This document shows, in pieces, positions 1 to 5,860 of a DNA stretch of 6,848 bases. Each line of letters opens with the position of its first letter. The stretch's first letter is position 1. The position numbers and the translations under genes are program-made. Origin of the DNA: Rubrivivax sp. (GTDB lineage: Bacteria > Pseudomonadota > Gammaproteobacteria > Burkholderiales > Burkholderiaceae_C); contig JAUYAJ010000077.1 of NCBI GenBank assembly GCA_030693565.1, positions 1 through 6,848 of the forward strand, in the 5' to 3' direction. The notes below the pieces were generated by a model. It worked only from the letters and a program-made list of their open reading frames with translations. It was not told the DNA's origin and did not search any database.

Positions 1-78
1 CGCAACGATACGTGCCCGCGTTGTGCGATGCCGTTCCCGCAGGACGGTGGTGATATCGGCGATTTCCTCGGGCGACAT
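1..78 (-). CDS. Hypothetical protein, N-terminal 26 codons only (runs off left edge)
   Basis: An open frame on the minus strand starts at the ATG at 78-76 and continues past the left edge. It reads MSPEEIADITTVLRERHRTTRARIVA, a polar, Arg-rich, probably helical start with no signal peptide or membrane segment. The start is supported by a clear Shine-Dalgarno GGAG (complement of 85-88) six nucleotides upstream. The gene lies 116 bp downstream of glcB on the same strand and could be read through from it. A small inverted repeat (87-105) touches the ribosome binding site. I do not recognise the family, and 26 residues are too few to assign one. The reality of the gene rests on the good ribosome binding site and the open frame. 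Confidence 0.55.
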   Translation of the reverse strand, partial: MSPEEIADITTVLRERHRTTRARIVA

Positions 79-86
79 AGAAAACT

Positions 87-105
87 CCGTTCGCTGAAAG
101 AACGG
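87..105. repeat. Inverted repeat overlapping the ribosome binding site of the left-edge gene
   Basis: CCGTTC (87-92) and GAACGG (100-105) are perfect 6-bp arms around a 7-nt spacer. In the minus-strand transcript the second arm ends inside the GGAG ribosome binding site, so a hairpin could partly hide it. It could equally be a protein-binding site or chance. The rest of the gap (79-194) holds a NotI-type palindrome GCGGCCGC (141-148) and a weak hairpin GGGTC-N4-GACCC (149-162). No T-tract follows on the minus strand, so I see no convincing terminator for glcB. Confidence 0.35.
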
Positions 106-194
106 TGCCATGTCGCCGTTAAGGCCCACCTAACTCAAATGCGGCCGCGGGTCGCGGGACCCCTGGCTGTACTCGATAAGTTTTCAACCTTAGG

Positions 195-2372
195 TCAGCC
201 GGCGGCCTGCGCCTTCCGCTCCCGACGACGGCGGGTGAGGATGTGCTCGGTATAGCCGTTGGGCTGGACCCGGCCTTCGAACACCAGTTCGAGGGCGGCC
301 TGATAGGCGACGCTGGCGTCGAGATCGAGGCTCATCGGTTGGTAGAGTGCGTCCCCGGCGTTCTGACCGTCGACCACCTTGGCCATGCGGGCGAAGGTCT
401 CGCGCACCTGGGCTTCGGTGCAGATGCCGTGATGCAACCAGTTGGCGATGTGCTGGCTGGATATCCGCAGGGTCGCCCGGTCTTCCATCAGCCCGACGTC
501 GTGGATGTCCGGCACCTTTGAGCAGCCGACCCCGTGGTCGATCCAGCGGACCACGTAGCCGAGGATGCCCTGTACGTTGTTGTCCAGCTCCTGAGCGATG
601 TCGCCGGCGTTCCAGTTGGACTTGGCCAGCGGCAGGGTCAGCAGATCTTCAAGACCCGTGGGCTCGGTTGAGTCCATCGAGGCCTGCAGGGCGGCGACGT
701 CCACCTGATGATAGTGCAGGGCGTGGAGCGCCGCGGCGGTTGGCGAGGGGACCCAGGCTGTGTTGGCGCCGGCCTTGGGATGGCCGATCTTTTGCTGCAG
801 CATCGCGGCCATCAGGTCGGGCATGGCCCACATGCCTTTGCCGATCTGCGCCTTGCCGCGCAGCCCGCATTGCAGGCCGACGAGCACGTTGCTGCGCTCG
901 TAGGCCTGGATCCAGGCGCTGGCCTTCATGTCGCCCTTGCGCATCATCGGCCCGGCGTGCATCGCGGTGTGCATCTCGTCGCCGGTGCGGTCGAGGAAAC
1001 CGGTGTTGATGAAAGCCACGCGGCTGGCGGCGGCGGCGATGCAGGCTTTCAGGTTGACGCTGGTGCGCCGCTCTTCGTCCATGATGCCCAGCTTGACGGT
1101 GCTGGCCGGCAGGCCGAGCAGCTGCTCGACGCGCCCGAACAGCTCGGCCGCGAAAGCCACCTCGGCCGGGCCGTGCATCTTGGGCTTGACGATGTAGACC
1201 GAGCCACGCCGGCTGTTGCGCAGCGCACCCTGGCTGCGCCGGATGTCATGGACCGCGATCGCCGTCGTGACGACGGCGTCGAGGATGCCTTCGGGGATCT
1301 CCTGGCCGTCGCCCCACAGCACCGCCGGGTTGTTCATCAGGTGGCCGACGTTGCGGATGAACAGCAGCGAGCGGCCGTGCAGCGTCACCGCCTGACCGGC
1401 CGGCCCGGTGTAAACGCGGTCGGGGTTGAGCGTGCGCGTGAAGCTGCTGCTGCCCTTCGTCACCTGTTCGGTAAGCGTGCCCTGCAGGATGCCGAGCCAG
1501 TTGCCGTAGGCCTGGACCTTGTCTTCGGCGTCGACCACGGCCACCGAGTCCTCGAGGTCGAGGATGGTCGACAGCGCGGCCTCGAGCACCAGGTCGCTGA
1601 CGCCGGCCGGGTCGCTGGCGCCGATCAGCGTGCTGCGGTCGATGCGGATGTCCAGGTGCAGGCCGTGGTTCAGCAACAGCACCGACGACGGAGCCGCGGC
1701 GTCGCCCTGGTAGCCGACGAACTGCGCCGGCTTCTTCAGCCCGACGCTGCGGCCGTCCTTGAGCGTCACCTGCAGCGCGCCGGCGTCGACGCGGTAGGCG
1801 GTCGAGTCGACGTGCGAGCCCTGCTTGAGCGGCGCGGTGCGGTCGAGCACATGGCGTGCGTAGGCGATGACCTGGGCGCCGCGCAGCGGGTTGTAGCCGC
1901 GGCCGCGTTCGGCGCCGCCGCTCTCGGGCAAGGCGTCGGTGCCGTAAAGGGCGTCGTACAGCGAGCCCCAACGCGCGTTGGCGGCGTTGAGCGCATAGCG
2001 CGCGTTGGTGATCGGCACCACCAACTGCGGGCCGGCCTGCAAGGCGAGTTCGGCGTCGACGTTCTTCGTCGTCGTCTTCACCTGCGCCGGGACTGGCACC
2101 AGGTAGCCGATCTTGTGCAGGAACTTGCGGTAGCCGGCCATGGCGCGAATCGGGCCCGGGTGGGCGCGGTGCCAGGCGTCGAGCTCGGTCTGCAGGCGCT
2201 CGCGCTCGGCCAGCAAGGCGGCATTCTTCGGCGCCAGGTCGTGGACGATGGCGTCGAAGCCTTTCCAGAACGTGGCGGCGTCGACGCCGGTGCCGGGCAG
2301 CACACGCTGTTCGATGAACTGGTGCAGCACGGTGGCAACTTGCAGGCGGTGGGCGGGGGTGCGTGCGGTCAT
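195..2372 (-). CDS. glcB: Malate synthase G
   Basis: Malate synthase G condenses glyoxylate with acetyl-CoA and water to give malate and CoA. It is a cytosolic Mg-dependent enzyme of the glyoxylate and glycolate pathways. The 725 aa match the usual length of about 720 aa for the monomeric G isoform; the A isoform is about 530 aa. By alignment from memory to the E. coli enzyme, the catalytic Arg is R340 (LLFIRNVGHLM), the Mg ligands are E433 (GIMDEERRTS) and D461 (NTGFLDRTGDE), and the catalytic base is D631 (MEDRATLRIS). The oxidisable Cys of CSKVPD is kept at C617. The TIM-barrel segment KPKMHGPAEVAFAAELFG is intact. The ATG at 2372 has no good Shine-Dalgarno; it lies 32 nt after the dehalogenase stop, so the two are probably co-transcribed. 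No frameshift or missing key residue was seen. Confidence 0.97.
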   Translation of the reverse strand: MTARTPAHRLQVATVLHQFIEQRVLPGTGVDAATFWKGFDAIVHDLAPKNAALLAERERLQTELDAWHRAHPGPIRAMAGYRKFLHKIGYLVPVPAQVKTTTKNVDAELALQAGPQLVVPITNARYALNAANARWGSLYDALYGTDALPESGGAERGRGYNPLRGAQVIAYARHVLDRTAPLKQGSHVDSTAYRVDAGALQVTLKDGRSVGLKKPAQFVGYQGDAAAPSSVLLLNHGLHLDIRIDRSTLIGASDPAGVSDLVLEAALSTILDLEDSVAVVDAEDKVQAYGNWLGILQGTLTEQVTKGSSSFTRTLNPDRVYTGPAGQAVTLHGRSLLFIRNVGHLMNNPAVLWGDGQEIPEGILDAVVTTAIAVHDIRRSQGALRNSRRGSVYIVKPKMHGPAEVAFAAELFGRVEQLLGLPASTVKLGIMDEERRTSVNLKACIAAAASRVAFINTGFLDRTGDEMHTAMHAGPMMRKGDMKASAWIQAYERSNVLVGLQCGLRGKAQIGKGMWAMPDLMAAMLQQKIGHPKAGANTAWVPSPTAAALHALHYHQVDVAALQASMDSTEPTGLEDLLTLPLAKSNWNAGDIAQELDNNVQGILGYVVRWIDHGVGCSKVPDIHDVGLMEDRATLRISSQHIANWLHHGICTEAQVRETFARMAKVVDGQNAGDALYQPMSLDLDASVAYQAALELVFEGRVQPNGYTEHILTRRRRERKAQAAG

Positions 2373-2404
2373 GGCAGAGGGGGTCCGATGAAGTCAGAAA
2401 GGAG

Positions 2405-3085
2405 TCAGGAGGGGAAGAAGTCGAGCACCTCGCGCAGGCCGCTGCCGGTGCGTGTGGGCTCGGTGCCGAGCGCTTCCAGCGGCGCGCCGGCGCGGTTCAC
2501 CCACAAGGTGGTGTAACCGTACCAGGTCGCGCCGATGGCATCCCAGCCATTGCTGGAAACGAACAGGATCTCGCGCGCCGGCAGGCCCAGCGCGGCCGGC
2601 CCCAGCGCATAGGTGGCGGGGTCGGGCTTGTAGCGCTGCTCGCCGTGCACCGACAGCAGCGGCGACAGCAGGTCCGACAGGCCGGCGCTTTTCACCGCCA
2701 CCGCAAGCATCTCGGGGTCGCCGTTGGACAGGATGCCGGCCGGCACGCCGCGGCGTTTCAGCTCGCTGAGCACGTCGCGGTTCTCGGGGTAGGCGCTGAG
2801 GTGGCGGTACTGGTTCATTAGCCGCTCTTCAGCGCCACTGTCGAGTGCCAGCGCCAGCTTGCTGGCGGCAAAACGCAGCCCGGCGCGCGTGACGTCCCAG
2901 AACGGCCGGTAACGCCCGCTCATCGACAGCAGCCGGGTGTAGTCGATCTGCTTGTCGCGCCACAGCTGGGCCAGCTTGTCGCCGTGGCCGGGAAACAACT
3001 GCTCGGCCAGCAGGCCGACGCTGTAAACGTCGAACAGCGTGCCATAGGCGTCGAACAGCACGGCGCGAGGCGGGTGAATGTCCAT
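2405..3085 (-). CDS. L-2-haloacid dehalogenase (HAD type II family)
   Basis: HAD-superfamily hydrolase of 226 aa, close to the family norm of about 220-230. It is expected to remove halide from short (S)-2-haloacids, giving (R)-2-hydroxy acids. By comparison from memory with Pseudomonas L-DEX YL, every named active-site residue is present with a constant offset of +2: nucleophile D12 and T16 (FDAYGTLFD), R43 (LWRDKQ), F62, S120 (ILSNG), K153 and Y159 (YKPDPATY), and S177, N179, W181 and D182 (FVSSNGWDA). This favours a true dehalogenase over a phosphatase, although physiological substrates of chromosomal copies are often unproven. An in-frame TAG (3097-3095) sits four codons upstream, so the ATG at 3085 is the first possible ATG start. 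There is no Shine-Dalgarno. It is first in a likely operon with glcB and divergent from a LysR gene. Confidence 0.9.
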   Translation of the reverse strand: MDIHPPRAVLFDAYGTLFDVYSVGLLAEQLFPGHGDKLAQLWRDKQIDYTRLLSMSGRYRPFWDVTRAGLRFAASKLALALDSGAEERLMNQYRHLSAYPENRDVLSELKRRGVPAGILSNGDPEMLAVAVKSAGLSDLLSPLLSVHGEQRYKPDPATYALGPAALGLPAREILFVSSNGWDAIGATWYGYTTLWVNRAGAPLEALGTEPTRTGSGLREVLDFFPS

Positions 3086-3091
3086 GCCGAG

Positions 3092-3097
3092 AATCTA
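3092..3097 (-). promoter_or_regulatory. Candidate -10 box of the dehalogenase-glcB operon
   Basis: On the minus strand TAGATT lies six nucleotides before the dehalogenase ATG. A start site about 7 nt downstream would fall on or next to the ATG, giving a leaderless or nearly leaderless mRNA. That fits the absence of a ribosome binding site. The -35 position at 17-bp spacing is TTAATG (3120-3115), a poor match, as expected for an activator-dependent promoter. Its TAG is also the in-frame stop upstream of the gene. Confidence 0.4.
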
Positions 3098-3128
3098 TTC
3101 GATATCCGGCCCGGCATTAAGCACCGCG

Positions 3129-3150
3129 ATCAGCCATGATTCATGCTGAT
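3129..3150. promoter_or_regulatory. 22-bp dyad, candidate LysR-type operator
   Basis: Perfect arms ATCAGC (3129-3134) and GCTGAT (3145-3150) flank a 10-bp spacer. A second dyad, CATGA-T-TCATG (3135-3145), is nested inside. One T-N11-A LysR-box pattern is present (T3137 to A3149). The site lies between the divergent lysR and dehalogenase genes. Its centre is about 54 bp upstream of the predicted dehalogenase start site and about 31 bp upstream of the lysR start. That is a typical layout for activating the target and repressing the regulator's own gene. Assignment to this LysR protein is inference from position. Confidence 0.5.
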
Positions 3151-3158
3151 TTAGTGCA

Positions 3159-3164
3159 TAGTTC
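3159..3164 (+). promoter_or_regulatory. Weak candidate -10 box of the LysR gene
   Basis: TAGTTC lies six nucleotides before the lysR ATG; CATAGT (3157-3162) is an overlapping alternative. Both match the TATAAT consensus weakly. The spacing to the ATG equals that seen at argS and the dehalogenase, and the gene has no Shine-Dalgarno. A -35 element for this promoter would fall inside the 3129-3150 dyad, which would allow autorepression. Confidence 0.25.
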
Positions 3165-3170
3165 TGTCTC

Positions 3171-4085
3171 ATGGACCGGCTCAAGCAGATCGAATCCTTC
3201 GCCGCCGTGGCCGCCAAAGGCAGCCTGACGGCCGCCGCCCGCGCTGAGGACGTGGCGCCGGCGGTGATCGGGCGGCGCATTGACGCGCTGGAGGAGCGGC
3301 TGGGTGTGAAGCTGTTGCTGCGCACGACGCGCCGCGTCACGCTGACCCACGAAGGCAGCGCCTTTCTGGAAGACTGCCAGCGCGTGCTGGCCGACCTGGC
3401 CAACGCCGAAGCCAGCGTCAGCGCCGGCGGCGTCAAGGCCAGCGGCCATCTGCGCATCACCGCGCCGGCCGGTTTCGGCCGCCGCCATGTCGCACCGCTG
3501 GTGCCGCGCTTCATCGCCCAGCACCCCGACGTCAGCTTGTCGCTGAACCTCAGCGACCGCGTCGTCGACCTCGTCAACGAAGGCATGGACTGCGCGGTGC
3601 GGGTGGGCGACCTGCCCGATTCGGGCCTGGTCAGCGTGCGCCTGGCCGACAACCGGCGCCTGTGCGTGGCCGCGCCGGCCTATCTACAGCGCGCCGGCGT
3701 GCCGGCCACGCCCGCCGAGCTGGCCCGCCATGCCTGCCTGACGCTGAGCTCGGACGCCAGCCAGCCGCGCGGCTGGGCCTTCCAGGTCGACGGCGCGCTG
3801 ACCCACCTGCGGCCCGGCGCGCAAATCGACTGCAACGACGGCCAGGTCTTGCACGACTGGTGCCTGCAAGGCCTGGGCATCGCCTGGCGCAGCACGTGGG
3901 AGGTCGAGGCCGAGGTCGCCAACGGCACGCTGCAAGTGGTGCTCGACGAGTTTGCCGCGCCCCCCAACGGCATCTACGCCGTTTTTCCCCAGCGCAAACA
4001 CCTGCCGCTGCGGGTGCGGCTGTGGATCGACTTCATCAAGCACAGCTTCGCCGACCCGGCCTTCTGGCCGCGCCGATCGGGCTAG
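3171..4085 (+). CDS. LysR-family transcriptional regulator
   Basis: DNA-binding regulator of 304 aa, a standard LysR length. The N-terminal winged helix-turn-helix covers about residues 3-62, with the characteristic run SLTAAARAEDVAPAVIGRRI, then LEERLGVKLLLRTTRRVTLT. A linker helix leads to a periplasmic-binding-protein-like effector domain (about 90-292), including VVDLVNEGMDCAVRVGDLPD and the CVAAPAYL strand typical of the CrgA/DsdC-like branch. An in-frame TAG at 3159-3161 limits the start to the ATG at 3171 or later, and that ATG gives a complete helix-turn-helix. There is no Shine-Dalgarno. Divergence from the dehalogenase-glcB operon across 85 bp with a dyad suggests that it controls that operon and itself. 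The effector is unknown; a C2 acid such as glycolate, glyoxylate or a haloacid is a guess from context. Confidence 0.93.
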   Translation: MDRLKQIESFAAVAAKGSLTAAARAEDVAPAVIGRRIDALEERLGVKLLLRTTRRVTLTHEGSAFLEDCQRVLADLANAEASVSAGGVKASGHLRITAPAGFGRRHVAPLVPRFIAQHPDVSLSLNLSDRVVDLVNEGMDCAVRVGDLPDSGLVSVRLADNRRLCVAAPAYLQRAGVPATPAELARHACLTLSSDASQPRGWAFQVDGALTHLRPGAQIDCNDGQVLHDWCLQGLGIAWRSTWEVEAEVANGTLQVVLDEFAAPPNGIYAVFPQRKHLPLRVRLWIDFIKHSFADPAFWPRRSG

Positions 4086-4092
4086 GAGTGTG

Positions 4093-4114
4093 GGCGGCGC
4101 TTGGCCCGGCCGCC
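4093..4114. terminator. Weak hairpin between convergent lysR and psiF
   Basis: Arms GGCGGC (4093-4098) and GCCGCC (4109-4114) fill most of the 31-bp gap between the two stop codons. An alternative overlapping stem is TTGGC (4101-4105) with GCCAA (4112-4116). The position suits a bidirectional terminator, but there is no T-tract on either side, so intrinsic termination is doubtful. Confidence 0.25.
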
Positions 4115-4116
4115 AA

Positions 4117-4386
4117 TCAGGACTTGCCGCCAGCGTCGGTGGTGCACTTCTTGACGAAGCTGTTCTTGGCCGCGCCGGCGAGCTTCTTCTCGGCAGCCTG
4201 GGCTTCGCAGACCTTGGCCGGATCGGCCGCGGCGGCGTCGGTCTCGCACTTCTTCAGAAAGCTGGTCTTGGCCGCGCCGGCGAGTTTCTTCTCGCTGGCC
4301 TGAGCGTCACAGGTGGCGGTGGCGGCGAAGGCCGAGGGGGCAAAGGCGGCGGCGGTCAGCAGCAGCACGGCAGTCAGTCGCTTCAT
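4117..4386 (-). CDS. psiF: PsiF-repeat exported small protein
   Basis: Small protein of 89 aa. A Sec signal peptide (MKRLTAVLLLTAAAFAPSAFA, cleavage predicted after A21) sends it to the periplasm. The mature part is two 22-residue PsiF repeats, C26-C47 and C60-C81, each of the form C-x-A-Q-A-x-E-KKLAGAAK-x-SF-x-KKC. Each repeat begins and ends with Cys, so disulfides within or between repeats are plausible. PsiF was named as a phosphate-starvation-inducible gene in E. coli; its molecular function is not established. I see no obvious PHO box here. The ATG at 4386 has a good Shine-Dalgarno GGAG (complement of 4391-4394) four nucleotides upstream. This start is chosen because it gives a complete signal peptide; the frame stays open upstream, antisense to nothing functional. 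The gene lies 106 bp downstream of the kinase on the same strand. Confidence 0.88.
   Translation of the reverse strand: MKRLTAVLLLTAAAFAPSAFAATATCDAQASEKKLAGAAKTSFLKKCETDAAAADPAKVCEAQAAEKKLAGAAKNSFVKKCTTDAGGKS
4144..4311 (-). repeat. Tandem 66-bp coding repeats within psiF
   Basis: Two 66-bp units, 4246-4311 (residues 26-47) and 4144-4209 (residues 60-81), encode the two PsiF repeats. They share long identical DNA stretches; for example, cttggccgcgccggcgag occurs in both. An internal duplication is the likely origin. The units are separated by 36 bp encoding a short Ala-rich linker (residues 48-59). Confidence 0.75.
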
Positions 4387-4442
4387 GGTTCTCCGGGGGT
4401 CGTCAGCGCACATGCGCGCCGCGATTGGAGCATGGCCACGGC

Positions 4443-4481
4443 GGCGCCGGCAAGCCAGCGGGTGCAGCGCAAGCCGGCGCC
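4443..4481. repeat. 9-bp inverted repeat in the kinase-psiF gap
   Basis: GGCGCCGGC (4443-4451) and GCCGGCGCC (4473-4481) are exact reverse complements with a 21-nt spacer. The second arm overlaps the palindrome at 4477-4492, so the two hairpins cannot form together. It could shape the 5' region of psiF or the 3' end of the kinase mRNA, but in such GC-rich DNA chance is possible. Confidence 0.35.
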
Positions 4482-4492
4482 CGGCCGGGCGC
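4477..4492. terminator. 16-bp perfect palindrome immediately after the kinase stop codon
   Basis: GCGCCCGGCCGGGCGC is a perfect palindrome that begins right after the kinase TGA (4495-4493, minus strand). As RNA it would give a very strong 6-bp G/C stem with a 4-nt loop. No U-tract follows, so it is more likely a 3'-end stabiliser, a pause or an imperfect terminator than a standard intrinsic terminator. Confidence 0.35.
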
Positions 4493-5860
4493 TCAGAGCA
4501 CGCGGCGCGGGTGCGCCAGCGCCTCGTGCGCGGCATGCAGCCGGCGCACCAGCACGCGGATGAAGGCGGCGTCGAACAGGTGGCGGGTGCCGATCGACAG
4601 CTGGCCCAGGGTTTCCGGCGTGAACGAAATCGTCGTCGCCTGTTCGGCCACCAGCACGTCGGCGCTGTGGGTGCCCAGGTCGGGGCTGGGCGCCAGATAG
4701 GCCATCTCGCCGACCGAGGTGCCGGCGCCGAGCTGGGCGACACGCTGGCCGTCGCGAAAGACGTCGATCGCGCCGCTGGCGATGATGTGAAAGCTGCAGC
4801 CTTCGTCGCCTTTGCGGTACAGCGCATGGCCGTAGGGGTAGCGGCGCCACTTGGCACGGTGCACAACTTCCCACAGTTCGACGTCGCCGAAACCGGCGAA
4901 GAAGGGCAGCGAACGCAGCAGGCCGAAGCGTTCGGAGTCGAGCACGCCTTGCAGCGGCCCGCGCGGCACATCGTGGTTCGCGATCAGCGCCGACAAGGCC
5001 TCGGCAAATTCGTCCCAGCTGGCGTGGCGGTCGTCGCGCTGCTTGGCCAGGCCGCGCAGCACCAGCGCCTCGAGCGCCGGCGACACGCCTTCGCGCACGC
5101 CTTGCAGCGGCGGCGGTGTCGCCTCGTAGATCTGGCTCATGATCGCCGCCTGCTGGGTGGCGTCGAAAGGCGGCCGGCCGGCGATCAAGTGGTACAGCAC
5201 GGCGGCCAGCGAATAGATGTCAGCGCGGCTGTCGAGCACGTCGCCATCGAGCTGCTCGGGCGACATATAGGCCAGCGAGCCGACCCGGAACACCTGGGTG
5301 CGGTCGGAAGCGAAGTTGAAGACGCTGCCGAAGTCGGTGATCTTGACGTCGACGACCTGGTCGCCGTCGAGCACCGCCAGCAAGTTGGCCGGCTTGACGT
5401 CGCGGTGGATCAGGCCCTGGCGGAAGACATAGCTCAGCGCCATCGCGCATTTGAAGCCGATCTCGACGATCTGCTCCAGCGGCAGCAAGGCGTCGGCACG
5501 GCAAAAGCGCCGCAAGGTCGCGCCAGGCACGTACTCCATCACCAGGAAGGACGCGTGCTCCTCGACCACGGCGTCGAAGATCTGCACCACGTTGGGATGC
5601 TGCAAGCGGCCGACCAGGGCCGCCTCGGCAGCGAAGAAGCGCTGCTGGAAATGGCTCTCGCGGCTGTCGGTCAGCAAGCTGGCGCGCACGCGCTTGATCG
5701 CCACGTCCTGGCCACGGAAATCATCGCGCGCCAGGAAGACTTCGCTGGTCGCGCCTTCGCCGAGCTTGGCGCGCACGCGGTACTTGCCGATCTGCGCTGG
5801 CAGTTCGGAAGGGCCGCCGGTGGACGGCAGGGCGGGGCGGAGCTCGGGCTGGGCTGACAT
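4493..5860 (-). CDS. Ser/Thr protein kinase with C-terminal cyclic-nucleotide-binding domain
   Basis: Predicted soluble Hanks-type kinase of 455 aa that phosphorylates Ser/Thr on unknown proteins. The kinase domain (about 26-295) is complete: Gly loop LGEGATSEV (33-41), ATP Lys K56 (VAIK), helix-C Glu E79, catalytic HRD 152-154 with K156 and N159, DFG 176-178, SPE 200-202, D214 and R278. The activation loop carries S185, T188 and S195. A cNMP-binding (CAP-like) domain follows (about 312-440). Its phosphate cassette keeps GEMAYL (384-389), but the usual phosphate-binding Arg appears to be H398 (THSADV). There is no transmembrane segment. The order is the reverse of eukaryotic PKG, where nucleotide domains are N-terminal. 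The start at 5860 is uncertain, since no Shine-Dalgarno is seen; an in-frame ATG at 5950 would add 30 Ala/Pro-rich residues. The gene is divergent from argS, with psiF downstream. Confidence 0.92.
   Translation of the reverse strand: MSAQPELRPALPSTGGPSELPAQIGKYRVRAKLGEGATSEVFLARDDFRGQDVAIKRVRASLLTDSRESHFQQRFFAAEAALVGRLQHPNVVQIFDAVVEEHASFLVMEYVPGATLRRFCRADALLPLEQIVEIGFKCAMALSYVFRQGLIHRDVKPANLLAVLDGDQVVDVKITDFGSVFNFASDRTQVFRVGSLAYMSPEQLDGDVLDSRADIYSLAAVLYHLIAGRPPFDATQQAAIMSQIYEATPPPLQGVREGVSPALEALVLRGLAKQRDDRHASWDEFAEALSALIANHDVPRGPLQGVLDSERFGLLRSLPFFAGFGDVELWEVVHRAKWRRYPYGHALYRKGDEGCSFHIIASGAIDVFRDGQRVAQLGAGTSVGEMAYLAPSPDLGTHSADVLVAEQATTISFTPETLGQLSIGTRHLFDAAFIRVLVRRLHAAHEALAHPRRVL

Noticed and set aside
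149..162. GGGTC-N4-GACCC hairpin as a glcB terminator
   Set aside because: The stem is only 5 bp and no U-tract follows it on the minus strand.
128..194. Similar CCTAA-containing elements (128-138 plus strand; 194-181 minus strand) in the glcB downstream gap
   Set aside because: Only partial similarity (CCTAA plus scattered matches), with no consistent spacing to a promoter. Chance is the simplest explanation.
28..255. Plus-strand 75-codon frame at the left edge
   Set aside because: It crosses the gap and the glcB 3' end antisense, has no ribosome binding site and no recognisable motif.
708..2516. Plus-strand open frame of 602 codons opposite glcB
   Set aside because: It is antisense to a malate synthase with all catalytic residues. 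Its translation is low-complexity Ala/Arg/Val/Gln/His with no domain, which is the usual mirror frame of a high-GC gene.
4387..4971. Longer psiF frame starting at 4971
   Set aside because: The extra residues overlap the kinase C-terminal domain in another frame and are Arg/Cys/Pro-rich junk. The start at 4386 has a ribosome binding site and a perfect signal peptide.
4313..5857. Plus-strand open frame of 514 codons opposite the kinase
   Set aside because: It is antisense to an intact kinase. Composition is skewed to Ala, Gln, Arg and His, it has no recognisable motif, and its open length comes from GC-rich third positions.
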